This document shows, piece after piece, positions 23,874 to 44,082 of a stretch of DNA of 64,000 bases (its first letter is position 1; every line of letters begins with the position of its first letter). The position numbers and the translations under genes were made by a program. A model generated the notes under the pieces. The model was not told the DNA's origin. It was given only the letters and a program-made list of their open reading frames with translations, and did no database searches. Source of the stretch: Diospyros lotus (Eukaryota; Streptophyta; Magnoliopsida; Ericales; Ebenaceae); NCBI RefSeq assembly GCF_014633365.1, contig NC_068350.1, positions 32,417,119 to 32,481,118 on the forward strand. The letters are read 5' to 3'.

Positions 23874-24472
23874 TGTTACGGGTATTTTCTGGATCATTTT
23901 TTATGGGCTAGAAATAGTTCAGTGGATCAGTCCAATCTCCTAAAGTTCAACGGGTCCAAGGCCAAGAACGTCAGAGCAATGTCACACGTCGTCGAAAATT
24001 GAGCTTAGATCGTGGGACCAAGCATGTTTCCAACAATGCTTTTAACTCATTGCCCGATTATTCAGCTCGCATAACAAAAAAATCACGGAATAACCAGAAA
24101 CGATATCTACCTACCTTGTCTAAGGCAAACCAGATCTCTGATAACGCATAATCTATTATTGATTTTATAAAGCTGATAGGAACATATTGTCTCCATAATA
24201 TTATCCTATCATTTTTAGATTTTTATGAAAATTGTAAACACCTCACACTATAAATAGAGGTCATAAATCATTGTAAATGAGAAATGAGATATTGTTGGTT
24301 TGTCGGAATAATCAGAGAACAATCGTGAATTATGCATCATTCTGCCCGAACCATATAAAACTTCATTGCGAACAGTTTGTTATTGGTCCTATTTGTTTAT
24401 TCTCTTAGCATTTGTGTTTATTTTCTCAGTACGGGCCGACAAATCACGGTCAACTTATTCTAAACGTCGACA
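23874..24472 (+). mobile_element. Solo LTR with target-site duplication
   Basis: The 599-bp unit starts TGTTACGGG and ends CGTCGACA. It is flanked by an exact 5-bp duplication ACTAA (23869-23873 and 24473-24477). A TATA-type CTATAAATAGAGG lies near 24252, followed by a leader-like region. No internal coding region is present, which is what recombination between two LTRs of one element leaves behind. The superfamily cannot be assigned from the LTR alone. Confidence 0.85.
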
Positions 24473-24477
24473 ACTAA

Positions 24478-24865
24478 TATTTATATAAACACAAAAACGA
24501 CATATGTCTAATGCTATCAATAATTCAGAATTAGGTGCTTATTAAAATTTTTTTTATCATATTATTGTAATCATCTTATAAAATAAAAGTTATAAGTTGG
24601 TAGGTATATCTACTTAATTATTTTATTGTCCATTTAAAATTCATTTTAACCTTTATGGACGATGGAGTATTTATTTTGTGAGGTTGGAGCCCCCCAATAG
24701 ATCCATCAAAACACAACATTTGTGATTTTTAGTTTTTTTTTTTAATTTTAGTTGTGTTTAATTTTTTGATTCAACTAAAAAAATAAAAACTCAAAATGTT
24801 ATTCGATAACTTTAATTTGTTTCTAATTCTATTGTTGTCCTTATCAAATCCTAAACCCTAAATGT
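24478..24865. other. AT-rich intergenic DNA, nothing recognised
   Basis: Short poly-T and poly-A runs only; no gene or clear repeat was seen. Confidence 0.5.
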
Positions 24866-25679
24866 CACAACTACGAATTTGGATCGAAAACAAACTACAA
24901 ACAAATCATAAACCGCACAAACGAACTCAAAATTTAACATGAAAAACTCAAATAAGAAAAATTATGAGTAGAAATAACAAAATATCACTAATTTAATATT
25001 AGTACTACAAAGTGATATTGCTGCACTAATTATCGTGTATTGGGCACTTATTTATAGATTTATAATTATTTATAAATATACACAAGAAATTATATCATAA
25101 TCAGAAAATTATTCATAAGGATATTTTTTCAGGTGAAATAAATTTCATTTAAAATCAAATTTAAGAATATCTTAACTACAATCAAATTTAAAGTTCTAAT
25201 TAAGGCCAAATTAAGGATCACAATCACAAACAAATTTGAATTTCGAGTCACAATTATAACAAACTCTATCTTGACAAGAAATTTAAATATGAAATTATCC
25301 ACAATTCTGCATTCTAACAAAATCACATATAATTAATCTTCTTGATGATTATCAACTAAATTTGCACCACAAGGAATGCCAATCAAATATAGGCATCAAG
25401 ATCCACCTGAGCATATCTTTATTAATCTTAATGACCCCGCATTGTAAATCTACTTTAATGACTTTATTTTTATCTAAATTTATTTGTGTCAAAATTACAT
25501 GCATGTTAACCTGTCATAATAAAAATCAAATATTATGATTTAATAATAAAATATTATATTTTAAGATAGTCATTACGAATATCAAATAATTATAAATAAT
25601 GCTAAATAATTGACAAACAAAATCCAATAAAAAACACATAATACCGGATTTGGGCAGCAAATTTGGGAAAAACAGATTC

Positions 25680-26201
25680 GGTTGCGTTCTCTTTACTGTT
25701 TTCAAATCATTTTTAGTTTTTGATTTTCTAAAATAATAAAAATACGTTCTCTTTACTGTTTTTAAAAATGCATTTTTGAAAACAAAAAGAAAATTGTAAA
25801 AAAAACTCAAAACAAGAAAAAGTTGTTTTTAGTGTTTTTATTTAAAATAAATTTTAAACTCAAAATATATTTATTTATTTATTCATATTTTATTATTATA
25901 ATAAGAAAAAATATTATAAAATTCATTAATTTTAAAATGTATATATATTTTTAATAATATATTAATATTAAATATTTCTAATTTACTAAATAATCAAATT
26001 TATTGAATAAAATATCATTAAAAACTTATTTTCAAAATTTTAAAGAGAATGCGTTTTCTAATTTTTTGTTTTGAGAAATAATTTTTCAAAATGACAAAGA
26101 GAACACGTTTTCAATTTTTTAAAAATAGACTATCAAAACAGAAAACTGAAAATGAATTCAAAACTTAAAATTGAAAATTAAAAAGTAAAAAGAATGCAAC
26201 C
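25680..26201. mobile_element. TIR element (MITE) with ends GGTTGCGTTCTCTTTACT
   Basis: The left end GGTTGCGTTCTCTTTACTG and the right end, read inward on the other strand, GGTTGCATTCTTTTTACTT, pair as imperfect terminal inverted repeats, with further inward similarity. TTC flanks both sides, which would be a 3-bp duplication but could be chance. It is 522 bp, AT-rich and non-coding. A related longer unit appears at about 55705-56780. Confidence 0.65.
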
Positions 26202-26286
26202 TTCATTTTTTGTCAGATTTATAGTAGGGTCAATGGAGTTGGGTCGGACCAGATCTAAATTGGATATGGGCTAGGATCTGGGTTGG

Positions 26287-26688
26287 CTATACCAGCCAAC
26301 AATGGCGGACAAAGATAGGATCGACGTCGGAGCAAGTCGTCGATTGACGACAAGGCGAGGCATCCGACGGGGTCAATGGCGGCGGGTAAGGTGGTTGGAA
26401 GCAACGACCGTGGGAAATGAAGGTTGTCGGCCGATGATGGCAGGGCGAAGGAAGTTGGTCGGAGAAGATGACCAAGAAACCGAAAAAAGTTGCGAAGCTT
26501 CGATGATTGGAAACGACGAAGGCAGCGGTTGTTGGGAAGACAGTCGAATAGGCAGAGATCGACGATGGCCGGCGCAAGGCGATGATACAAGCTTGATGGC
26601 GAACCGATGGAAGAAACAGAGGCTTCGACGGTCGTCACGAAGGAGATTGGCTAGAGAAGACACTGAAACGACTGCAATGATTGATGAC
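26287..26688. other. GC-rich interior of the LTR element, left part
   Basis: The segment has several overlapping open frames on both strands, a by-product of GC-rich, stop-poor DNA. No domain is recognisable. It continues at 27462 after the hAT insertion and resembles in character the GC-rich leader at 62336-62870. Confidence 0.5.
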
Positions 26689-27453
26689 CAAGGTAGTTAA
26701 AATCGGGATTTTAAGTGGGATCGAAAAAGGGTCCATAAAATCGGATCGTAAAATCGAATCGTAAAATCGTAAGATTTTAGAGATAATTAAAAATATCCTT
26801 TAATTTTTGTAAATATATATTTACAATAATATAATTTTATAGAAAATAAATTAATATAATTTAATAACCTAATTATTCATTATTATATCTCAAAAGACGA
26901 TGTTTTCAAAATATAACTCAAAAACTAGTAGGTTGGTATAAGCAATTTATAGGCAAAACATAAGCAATTAAGAGGTAAAATATAACTTAAAATTCTTTAG
27001 AGGATGCTTCCAATGTCTTCCATCATATTTAAGTTATAATTTTTACTTGATTTAACATTGATTAAATCAAGTAAAAACTCGATTCAAGGTTGGGTGGTCC
27101 ATTAATTAATTACCTGTTTGTTTTGATTTACTTATACAATCAATGTTAAATCAAGTTTCAATTCAGAGGCAAAATATAGCAATTTGTTGCATAAGTTTCA
27201 ATGTCAGATGCTATGTGACATTTAGACGTTGGAAACATTCTCTAAATTACAACTTAAATCAATGGAAGTCTCTAAATCGTAAAATCGTTTGAGGGTTTTT
27301 GAAGGGTAAAATCGTAAAATCGTACACGTAAAATCGAGATTTTATAAGATTTTACCTCAAATTAGATTTTACATGGGATTTGAATCGTTTTGGGGTTTTC
27401 AAAGCGTAAAATCGTAAAATCGTATACATAAAATCGAGATTTTAACAACTATG
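26689..27453. mobile_element. hAT-type MITE with 8-bp target duplication
   Basis: The left end is CAAGGTAGTTAAAATC and the right end, inverted, CATAGTTGTTAAAATC. They are flanked by TTGATGAC at 26681-26688 and 27454-27461. The 765-bp interior is AT-rich with repeated AAAATCGTAAAATCG motifs near both ends, probably subterminal binding repeats, and has no coding potential. Removing it restores a continuous GC-rich stretch. Confidence 0.85.
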
Positions 27454-28293
27454 TTGATGACAGCGGTGATGTTAGGCGAGGAGGTAGTGGTATTAGTCGA
27501 CGGTGGCTGCGATGGTGGAGACTAATGATAGGGGAAGGCCAAGGGATGGTCTGCAACGGCTGCTCCAAAAGCAGAAATCGACGACAAGCGGTGGCGGAGG
27601 TAGCGTGGTCGGCGGCGGTGATAGTCGACTGCAGCAACAACTAGAAATCCTAGCTAAAAAATGTGGGGTTATGCTATTTGTACATCATTTGTTATACAAT
27701 TTGAGCTACACAAAGTACATAAATGACATAAATACCCCTCGCTTCATTGCGCTCACCATTTTGGATGAGGACATTTTAGATATTAGTACATCATTGTGTA
27801 GCTTAATGTGTGCATAATGATGTATCAATACCATTTTAAAAAAATGTGATGCATAAATTGCAGATCTATCAACAATTCATCATTTGATCCAACGACTCTA
27901 ATACTAGTTTATTACGAATTTGGATCGAAAACAAATTATTTACCACACAATTGAATACGGAATTTAACATGAAAAATTCAAATTGGGAAAAACTATGGAT
28001 AAAAAAAATAAAGTATCATTAATCTAATATTGGTACTATAAAAATGATATTGTTGCACTAATTCTAGGATATTAGGCATTTATTTATAGAATTAAAATAA
28101 TTTGTAAATGCATACAAAAAATTATATTCTGATAAGAAGATGATTAATGAGAATATTTATTTAGACGAGATAACTCCTAGTTAAAATCAAATTTGATAAC
28201 GTCCTAATTATAATTAAATTCAAAGTCCTAATTATTGTCAAATTAGGAATTTCAATTGCAGATAAATTTAAATTATGGGTTATAATTATAACA

Positions 28294-28711
28294 GTTACAA
28301 AAATGAACGTTAGGGACCACTTCTCCAAGATTGAAACAAGAATTTATAACTTCACTAAAATTACATAAAATTCAAAAGGTTTCATTCTACTACATTTTAG
28401 GTTTTCAAATGTATTCATCCTTACAAAGTCCGCAAAGACCTACAACTGTTAGGATTTTCTTTGCAAAGACACTATGTTGATGCTGCTTTCCCTGGCATGG
28501 TTGCCATTTATGAAGAGTGGAAAAGGGAAGCACAATCATAATCCTTAATACATACATTACTACTACACACTGAATTGGACTCGACCTGGCTTGTTAATGT
28601 AATAGAGCTGCAACAATTTCATTCCTCACTGATTCAACAAAAATTGTAATTGTTAAACACAACAGTTTAGCAAGAGGGAGTAAACAAACAAAAAGACTAG
28701 AAAGGAACTGG
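28294..28711 (-). other. Downstream and 3' untranslated region of the receptor kinase gene
   Basis: This lies between the LTR element and the receptor kinase stop codon. It probably holds the 3' untranslated region and polyadenylation site, but no single signal stands out. Confidence 0.5.
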
Positions 28712-36994
<8,283 letters not shown>

Positions 36995-37198
36995 GCCCAA
37001 ATCAACAACTCAACGGAGACGAACGAGAACCCACTCTGTCGCTTGCTCCGAGAATTCAGCGTTGAAGTTTCCGGCAGCTTGCTTATAATTAATTATGACA
37101 GGGAACGAACCAACCAACCAACCACTTTGTGCCTCAAGTGGTTGCGGATGAAGAAGAAGAACATGGCATTATTACCGGCCCTGAAAAATATCAACCGA

Positions 37199-37234
<36 letters not shown>

Positions 37235-37290
37235 AGAAAGAGAGACAGGGGGTGTAGGAGTGGCTTGGATTTGTTTCTTTTGCACTGATT
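36995..37290 (-). promoter_or_regulatory. Leader/promoter of the receptor kinase with a GA/CT microsatellite
   Basis: Upstream of the receptor kinase ATG (36992-36994) lies an interrupted GA run at about 37196-37240 on the plus strand, CT on the transcript strand. CT-rich tracts are common in plant 5' leaders. The transcription start cannot be fixed by eye. Confidence 0.5.
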
Positions 37291-37795
37291 TTCCCTTGTC
37301 TTTGAAGCGAATCAATCCTCAATGGTAATCATCGCCATCATCATCATCATCATCCTCTCTCAGTTGCCATCATTATCATCATCAAGAACTAATCTTGCTA
37401 GCTCGGGCCAGGCAAATAGTGCCCGTGAATTTATAAATTACAGTCATTTTTTTTTTCCTTACTAAATTTCAAAACCATACATAATCTTATTACTTGTAAA
37501 AAGGAAGAAGAGATGCAGCCCGGCGCCCTATTCGACGTTGACGTACGTCATGTTGATTAGTATAATAACTTCCTGAAGCATATATAGTTTAAATCATCGT
37601 TGCGTTGGGACGGTTTACCATTTCCTCCGCCCAGCCATGATCCCCCGACAAGACAAGACGAGACAAGACAAACCGGCATCAGACGACGTCGTATTGCTGT
37701 TTTCTTCTTTACTTACTCCTCCCGCGTGGGCTTGAATGAGCTTCATTTCGCCGTCCTCCATTATGCCCAAAATACTTTATTTTTATCTATTAAAT
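37291..37795. other. Intergenic DNA upstream of the receptor kinase
   Basis: Contains a CAT/ATC trinucleotide run near 37330-37355 and an AGACAAGACGAGACAAGACA run near 37650. No gene is recognised. Confidence 0.5.
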
Positions 37796-38155
37796 TAGTA
37801 TTTATTAATTAATATATAAATAAAAAAATAAAATATAAAAGATATTCTAAATTTTTATCATTTTTAATATAATTGTTAAATTTATCTAACGATATTTAAA
37901 AAAAATTATATAATTTTTTATCTAATATTTTCTAAATATGCTTATCTTTCTTTTTTTTGAATAAACATATTTTGAATTTTATAAATAAAAAATAATACAC
38001 ACATCCTAGTATATTTTAAAAAATTTAACAAAAAATTTAATAAATTTTTTAAAATATTTTCTAATCTTATTTCATCATTTTATATTTTAATTTAAAAAAT
38101 ATCTTAATTTTATCTTAATATAACTTTATTTTACTTATTTTAATAAACGTTACCT
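37796..38155 (-). mobile_element. Short copy of the GTTTGTTAA-ended TIR family
   Basis: The ends TAGTATTTATTAA and TTAATAAACGTTA are inverted. The inner text (TTGTTAAATTTATCTAACG and later TTTTAAAATATTTTCTAATC) matches the other copies in reverse orientation. It is about 360 bp and non-coding. Confidence 0.65.
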
Positions 38156-39600
38156 AAACAGAGTCGCGTGTCCTCAATATTTTAGTGTGTAAAACTTATT
38201 TTTTATTTATTTAAAATTTGTAATGTTTGATTCAATAAATTTTGGATAAGTTGATGACACATTTGTCATGTATTTTAGATAAAATAAAATTATTGTTATT
38301 AAATTATTTTGATAATTTTAGACTATTATGATAATAATTTTCGAACGTAATCATGAGAACTCTATCTACTATTATATTTGATTTAAATCATAATTATGTC
38401 AACAAAATGTTATCAAATATTAATCAGTGTTTACTTAGCAAATTGGGTTTTTATTTAAGTGATATTTCGGTAACACTTTTTATTTTAAAAAAATATAAAA
38501 AAAAAATAAAACATAAGCTTTACAAGTCGCTTTTAATACCGGTAGGTGGAGGCCAGACTCTCAGTTATTAGGCCAATAAATTAGGATTGAGCCACTGTGC
38601 CCCTTGTTCTCATCTCCTCCTCTCAATGTATTATATTCTAGATAATGTCATAAAAATTATAATTTTTAATTTAATAATAATAATAATAATAATATTAAGA
38701 ATCATCACTAATAACGATATCATCAGTTATGCGACACGTGATTGATTATATTGTTATTAGTTATAACGTTTAACATAACTCTAATAATAATTCCCTCTCC
38801 TAATATATATAATTCCCTCTCCAAAATATATATATATATATATATATATATTTGGTAACATTGAATCAACATTTTAGGTATCAATGGTGAAGTTATGGGT
38901 TGCACCCGACCCGACCCAGCTTTATCTTTCATTGATTGGCATTGCCCCACTCCTACAGAAATGGATTATGATCCCTTGCCAGTCTGATAGCTCTCCTTCG
39001 CTACTCGCTTAGCCTCCTTCCCTGACCTCTTCTTCCACCCTTCAAATCTTGAGGACATCCATTTAATGTTATCGTCGCCTTTTGAGATTCCACGCGTTAC
39101 ACCCTTTTCAGGGACCAATTTGAATTAGCTGTTTTCGCTCCTTATTTTTATTCTTATTTTTTGAAAATACATAAAAAAATACCTATAGTGCATTGTTTTT
39201 GATTAAAAAATGATTTTTTTATTTTTTATTTAAAAAAAAAAACAGCGACACGACTTTGAGTTTATGCATGTACTTTCATTCAATCAATTAATTAACCACC
39301 ATTTTCATCAATTAAGCATTTCAAAATTGACGCATCACATCCTTTTCAATGACCAATTTGTCACATTAAAGACAAACTACATCGTCTATTGGTGTATTTA
39401 TTAACAAATACAAATAAAATACATAAAAACTAATTAGTCACACAAATAAAATGTTTTTAATTTTTAAACAATGATATTTAATCTTTTTTTAATTATGAGC
39501 CTAAGTGATGGTTGACTGGACGGAAAACACAATATATATATATATATATTTTATATTAATTTTAATAACTGTAATAATTAATCTAACAATATATATTAAT
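38156..39600. other. AT-rich intergenic DNA with an AT microsatellite
   Basis: An (AT)n run lies at 38826-38850 and another at about 39531-39551. The block 39184-39335 is repeated at 44408-44560. No gene is seen. Confidence 0.6.
39184..39335 (+). repeat. Direct repeat, first copy (second at 44408-44560)
   Basis: Shared landmarks in both copies: TTTTTGATTAAAAAA, CACGACTTTGAGTTTATGC and TTCAATCAATTA followed by CCACCATTTT. The copies differ by small indels in the poly-A and poly-T runs. Confidence 0.75.
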
Positions 39601-39602
39601 TA

Positions 39603-39780
39603 TTTTGTAAGTCCAGCTATCAATTTTAAGTCCAAACTAGAGCGAAAGGTGAAGAAAAGTCCATGGGTGGGAAAAGGTGGAAGAATGGAGTTTGGTATTG
39701 TCATTAACTAGTGGGGGCCCACCCTATCCTTCCCACTCAATCAACATAATCAACTCAACCCATAAAAATAAAAATAAAAA
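39603..39780 (+). repeat. Intergenic block duplicated at 58,197-59,100
   Basis: Contains AACTAGAGCGAAAGGTG, AAAAGGTGGAAGAATGGAG, ACTAGTGGGGGCCCACC and CCTATCCTTCCCACTCAATC, all of which recur near 58,230-58,880, where two insertions interrupt them. The second copy is joined to a receptor-kinase fragment. Confidence 0.8.
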
Positions 39781-40258
39781 TTTGAATTATTATTAGTTGA
39801 GCTAACATTTCTTAAAATAACTAAAATATTATTGTATTAATATACGATTAAAATATTTTCCAGATTAAAATATAAAATTATTAAAATAAGATTGAAAAGT
39901 ATTATAAGATTTTCATCAAACTATTTTTAATTTTTTTTTTAGAATTCATTGGAGGTCATATGCATTATTTTTTTTTATTTATAAGGTTTAAAATATGCTT
40001 ATTTATAAAAAAAAAAAGATAAGTATATATGAAAAATGACAGATAAAAAGTCACGTGACTTCTTTTTTAAGGGTTGTTAAATAAATTTAACAAATACATT
40101 AAAAATGACAAAAGTTTAAAATATTTTATATATCTTATCTTTTTCAGCCTATAACTCCGCTTGGGGATGTTATCTACTGCCGGTCCCAAGCCTGGATAAA
40201 GGAGGAGGGTTGTGTTAGGTAGCCGACAGCCAACGTAAAACTTAGTTAGATCCAAAAC

Positions 40259-41579
40259 ATGAACTCTAAACAAATTATGAAAAATCGTTTGGGCGTGGGC
40301 GTAACCCTTTATAGCAACGCGCTACACTGCCCCCGTGTAGTGACAAGTGAGATAGGGCCGCTGCATCGACGCCCGGATGTAGTGATAAATGAGCAAGGGT
40401 TCCCGTATTTGCTTGGACTTATGTGGGTAAAGAAGTTAGTCCAAAATCAAAATCAAAACCAAAATCAAAATCAAAAACAAAATCAAATCCAAAGTCAAGG
40501 CCAAAAACAAAATCATAGATTAAGGATTGGGTCATGGAATATAGGAACATTAACAGGCAAAGCTATGGAAGTGGTGGATGTGATGATTAGGAGAAAAATT
40601 AATATTATGTGCCTTCAAGAGACGAGATGGGTAGGGAAAAAAGTAAAAAACTTTATCAGAAACTGGATATAAAATATGGTACACAGGAATTGATCAAGCG
40701 AAAAATGGAGTGGAGATTATTATGGATAAAAGCTTAATAGATGAGGTAGTGGATGTAAAGAGAATAGGGGATAAGATTATTATGGTGAAGATTAGTCTAG
40801 AAAGAATGACTATGAATATCTTTAGTACATATGCATCACAAGCGGGGTTAGGTGATGAGATAAAAGCAAAATTCTGGGAGGACCTAGAGGGACTCATACA
40901 AATGATACCAAGAGGAGAGAAAATGATTATAGGATGTGACTTAAATGGGCACGTGGGTAGAGACGAAAGCGGATATAGAGAGGTACATGGAGGGTATGGA
41001 TTCGGGGAAATTAATAATGAGGGTAAATCTATACTAGATTTTGCTATGACATATGGGCTCATTATAACCAATACTAGGTTCAAAAAACGGGATGAACACT
41101 TAATCACATATGAAAATATCATCTCAAGCACCCAAATAGATTACTTCCTCATGAGACAAGAGGATCGGTTATGTTGTAGGGATTGTAAGGTGATACCGGG
41201 AGAGTGTTTGACTACTCAACATAGACTTCTAATACTTGACGTCCAAGTAAGAAATTGGAAGAGAAAAAATCACATAAAACAAAATCCAAGAATCAGATGG
41301 TGGAATTTAAAAGAGGAGAAACAACTAATTTTCAAAGAAAAATTAAGGGGTAGAAGGGAATGGAATGGAGAAAGACAGACAAACCAAATGTGGAAAGAAA
41401 TGGCTAATGCTCTGAGAAGCACGGCAAAGGTAGTTCTTGGAGAGACAAATAGTAGAGCCCCTAACCTTAAGGAGTCTTGGTGGTGGAATGAAGAGGTACA
41501 ATTGAAAATTAAAAATAAGAAAACTTGCTATAAGGCGGTATATCAATGCAACAATGAAGAAAATAAAAAAAAATTATAA
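40259..41579 (+). pseudogene. RTE endonuclease (APE type), broken
   Basis: In an active element this nicks target DNA. Motifs: RLRIGSWNIGTLTGK and INIMCLQETRW (40520-40630, first frame), then, after a shift near 40670, GCDLNGHVG (near 40940), FKKRDEHLITYE and TQIDYFLMRQ near 41080-41150. The Asn, Glu, Asp and His catalytic positions are recognisable. A hexamer run encoding alternating Asn-Gln precedes the domain at about 40438-40512. Confidence 0.85.
40438..40512 (+). repeat. CAAAAT-type hexamer minisatellite in the LINE
   Basis: About a dozen imperfect hexamers related to AATCAA/AACCAA encode a Gln-Asn alternation just before the endonuclease domain. Confidence 0.8.
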
Positions 41580-43224
41580 AGAAGCAAAAAAGGCAGCAAA
41601 AAGAGCTGTTAGTGAAGCAAGGTTAAAAGCATATGAGAATCTATATAAACGACTTGATACAAAAGATGGAGAAAGGGATATATATAAATTAGCTAAAGCA
41701 AGAGAAAGAAAAACACGAGATTTAAATCAAGTGAAATGCATAAAAGATAACAATCAAAATGTTTTAGTAAATGAGGGAGCGATTAAGGAGAGATAGAAGG
41801 AGTATTTCACAAAATTATTCAATGATGGTGGTGACACAAGAGTTAGGTTGGGACATCTTAGTAACTCCGAAGGGAATGTGAGCTACACATTATATCGACA
41901 CATAAGTTCAAATGAAATAAGGCAAACATTAAAAAAGACGAAAAATCATAAGGCAGTGAGACTAGATAATATACCAATAGAAACATGAAAATGCATGGGA
42001 GAAGAGGGCATCTCCTGGATAACGCAACTATTTAATGCCATCCTTAAATCAAAAAAGATGCCAGATGAGTGGAGGAAGAGTACTTTGGTTCCTATATATA
42101 AGAACAAAGGAAATGTTCAAAACTGTGAAAATTATAGCGGAATTAAGTTAATGAGTCATACCATGAAACTCTGGGAAAGAGTAATAGAGTAGAGGCTCAG
42201 AAAGGAAACAAATGTGTCAGAAAATCAGTTTGGTTTCATGCCTGGTAGGTCAACAATAGAAGCTATATATTTACTGAGGTGTCTAATGGAAAGGTACCGA
42301 GATCATCAGAAGGACTTACATATGGTGTTTATAGATCTAGAAAAGGCCTATGATAGGGTCCCTAAAGAAGTATTATGGAGGGTTTTAGAGAAGAAAGGAG
42401 TCAAAATAGCTTATATACAAGCCCTTAAGGACATTATCATGGTGTAGAGACAAGAGTCAGAACATGCGGAGGGGATACTGAACCATTTACAACTACAATA
42501 GGACTGCATCAATGTTCTGCACTAAGTCCATACTTATTTGCCCTAGTAATGGATGAACTCACTAAAGATATTCAGACAGATGTGCCATGGTGTATGCTAT
42601 TTGTAGACGACATAGTGTTGGTGGATGAAACAAAAGAAGGAGTGAACACTAAGCTTGAGTTGTGGAGAAACAATTTAGAATCTAAGGGATTTAAATTAAG
42701 TAGAAAGAAAACAGAATATATGGAATGCAAATTTAGTAAAAATGCAAGAGTGGATGATGTTATAATAAAATTAGAAGACCAAATCTTATAAAGAAAGACC
42801 ATTTTCAATATTTGGGATCAGTGATTCAAAAAGATGGAGAAATCCACGAGGATGTCGCACATAGAATTAAGGCAGGTTGGCTAAAATGGAGAAATGCATC
42901 GGGGTGTTATGTGATGGTAAAATCCCATTAAAATTGAAAGGAAAATTTTATAGGACAGCTATAAGACCAGTCTTGCTGTATGGCTCAGAATGTTGGGCAG
43001 TCAAATATCAGCATGAACAAAAGATAAGTGTAGTGGAGATGAGGATGTTAAGATGGATGTGCGGACATACAAGAAAGGATAAAATTAGAAATGAAGTTAT
43101 TTGTAATAAGGTAGGAGTAGTGCCAATCGAGGAGAAGATGAGAGAGACTAGACTAAGATGGTTTGGTCATGTGAGAAGAAGACTAAGAGACTCTCCTGTG
43201 AGGAGAGTTGATGAAATGAAATAA
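41554..43224 (+). pseudogene. RTE reverse transcriptase and C-terminus, broken
   Basis: The linker 41554-41796 is Lys/Arg-rich. Reverse transcriptase motifs: WRKSTLVPIYKNKG and CENYSGIKLMS near 42070-42160, [14 protein letters not shown] and [16 protein letters not shown] near 42225-42370, GLHQCSALSPYLFALVMDEL near 42500, and active-site LFVDDIVLVDE near 42597. The C-terminal RWMCGHTRKDKI and RLRWFGHVRRR close it near 43185. In-frame stops lie near 41796, 41986, 42192 and 42447, with frame changes near 42440 and 42800. Confidence 0.9.
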
Positions 43225-43450
43225 TTAGTCACAAAAAGAGGTAGAGGTAGACCCAAAAAAACTTTGAGAGAGACATTAAAATTTGATATGAAATATATGG
43301 ATCTAAATGAGGATATGACAAAAAACAGAAATACATGAAAGTTTAGAATTCATGTAACCGACCCCACATAGTGGGATAAATACTGGATATGTTGTTGTTA
43401 TTTATCTTTTTTTCAGCCTATACCTTTGATTAAGAAATATTACTTAAATT

Positions 43451-44082
43451 TTTTAAAATGCACTCATATTGTATTAAGTGATTCCACAGGCATGTTGGCC
43501 AGCTGGCATTTTTTGTTTTTTTATTTTTTAAAACCGGCCAAAACCCCTAACCAAATAAACAATTGAATTAATGATGAAGCTGAACAACGTTTTAGGGGAG
43601 AATCATTGCCAATTAACAAACTTGCCTTCTAAAATTGACACAACATAGCCACTACCAACGTCGGCCCTCATGATACGTTGGCTTGACTCAGTTTTCCATT
43701 ATTTTTTTAATTTTAATAAAGTCAAATATATAGATTTTAATTCATTAATTATTTAGATTCCACATTAAAAAAATTAATAATTTTCTGGAAACAGAAGTTA
43801 ATACAGGAAGAATTCAAACCATATGATTATTGACAGTTTATCTATTTATTAAATTATAATCAAAAACTAAAAATACTATAATCATAATCAAATTATCATT
43901 GATCATTAAAATTATTTTTTTTAATCTCTAGCCAAAACACACGTGATGACATCAAAAATATTTTTAAATAATTTAGTTAAACATTAAACTGATTTTTATA
44001 AAAAAAAATTCTTATAAAGATTAAATTTTTTTATTTGTAATCACAATTTTTTGTTCTCCACAATCATAATTATTTAAAAAAA
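43451..44082. other. AT-rich intergenic DNA; 43470-43560 is duplicated at 61645-61740
   Basis: The block with GGCATTTTTTGTTTTTT and CCAAAACCCCTAACCAAATA recurs at 61645-61740 next to the right-hand copia LTR. Nothing else is recognisable. Confidence 0.6.

Larger units (their letters stand above)
24866..28293 (-). mobile_element. Non-autonomous LTR element (minus strand) carrying two nested TIR insertions
   Basis: Two direct repeats of about 390 bp, at 24866-25261 and 27907-28293, share most of their sequence. On the minus strand they begin TGTTATAATT and end near CGATCCAAATTCGTA. Each has a TATA-like box and a shared GTGCA/CAATATCA segment. Just inside the right copy, minus strand 27906-27894 reads TAGTATTAGAGTC, a decayed initiator tRNA-Met primer site, so the element points left. 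The interior has no gag or pol; it holds GC-rich segments (26287-26688, 27462-27655) and two TIR elements. A clean target duplication was not found, so the outer limits are approximate. Confidence 0.65.
40135..43422 (+). mobile_element. RTE-clade LINE, near full length, with target-site duplications
   Basis: The element body is 40154-43401. It is flanked by TTATCTTTTTCAGCCTATA (40135-40153) and the same text with two extra T at 43402-43422. It encodes endonuclease then reverse transcriptase and ends in CCGACCCCACATAGTGGGAT (43360-43379) followed by GTTGTTGTT, the RTE type of tail, not poly-A. Several stops and frameshifts make it inactive. It landed in the right end of a TIR-family element. 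Confidence 0.9.
39795..43450 (+). mobile_element. TIR-family copy split by the RTE LINE
   Basis: The left part runs 39795-40153 and the right end 43423-43450. The right end (TTTGATTAAGAAATATTACT) matches the terminal TTAACAAATATTA/TTAACAAACACTA of other family copies. The LINE and its target duplication lie between. A parallel copy without the LINE is at 59118-59430. Confidence 0.65.

Noticed and set aside
26255..26700. Frames of 96-132 codons on both strands
   Set aside because: Stop-poor GC-rich interior of an LTR element; no domain seen in any frame.
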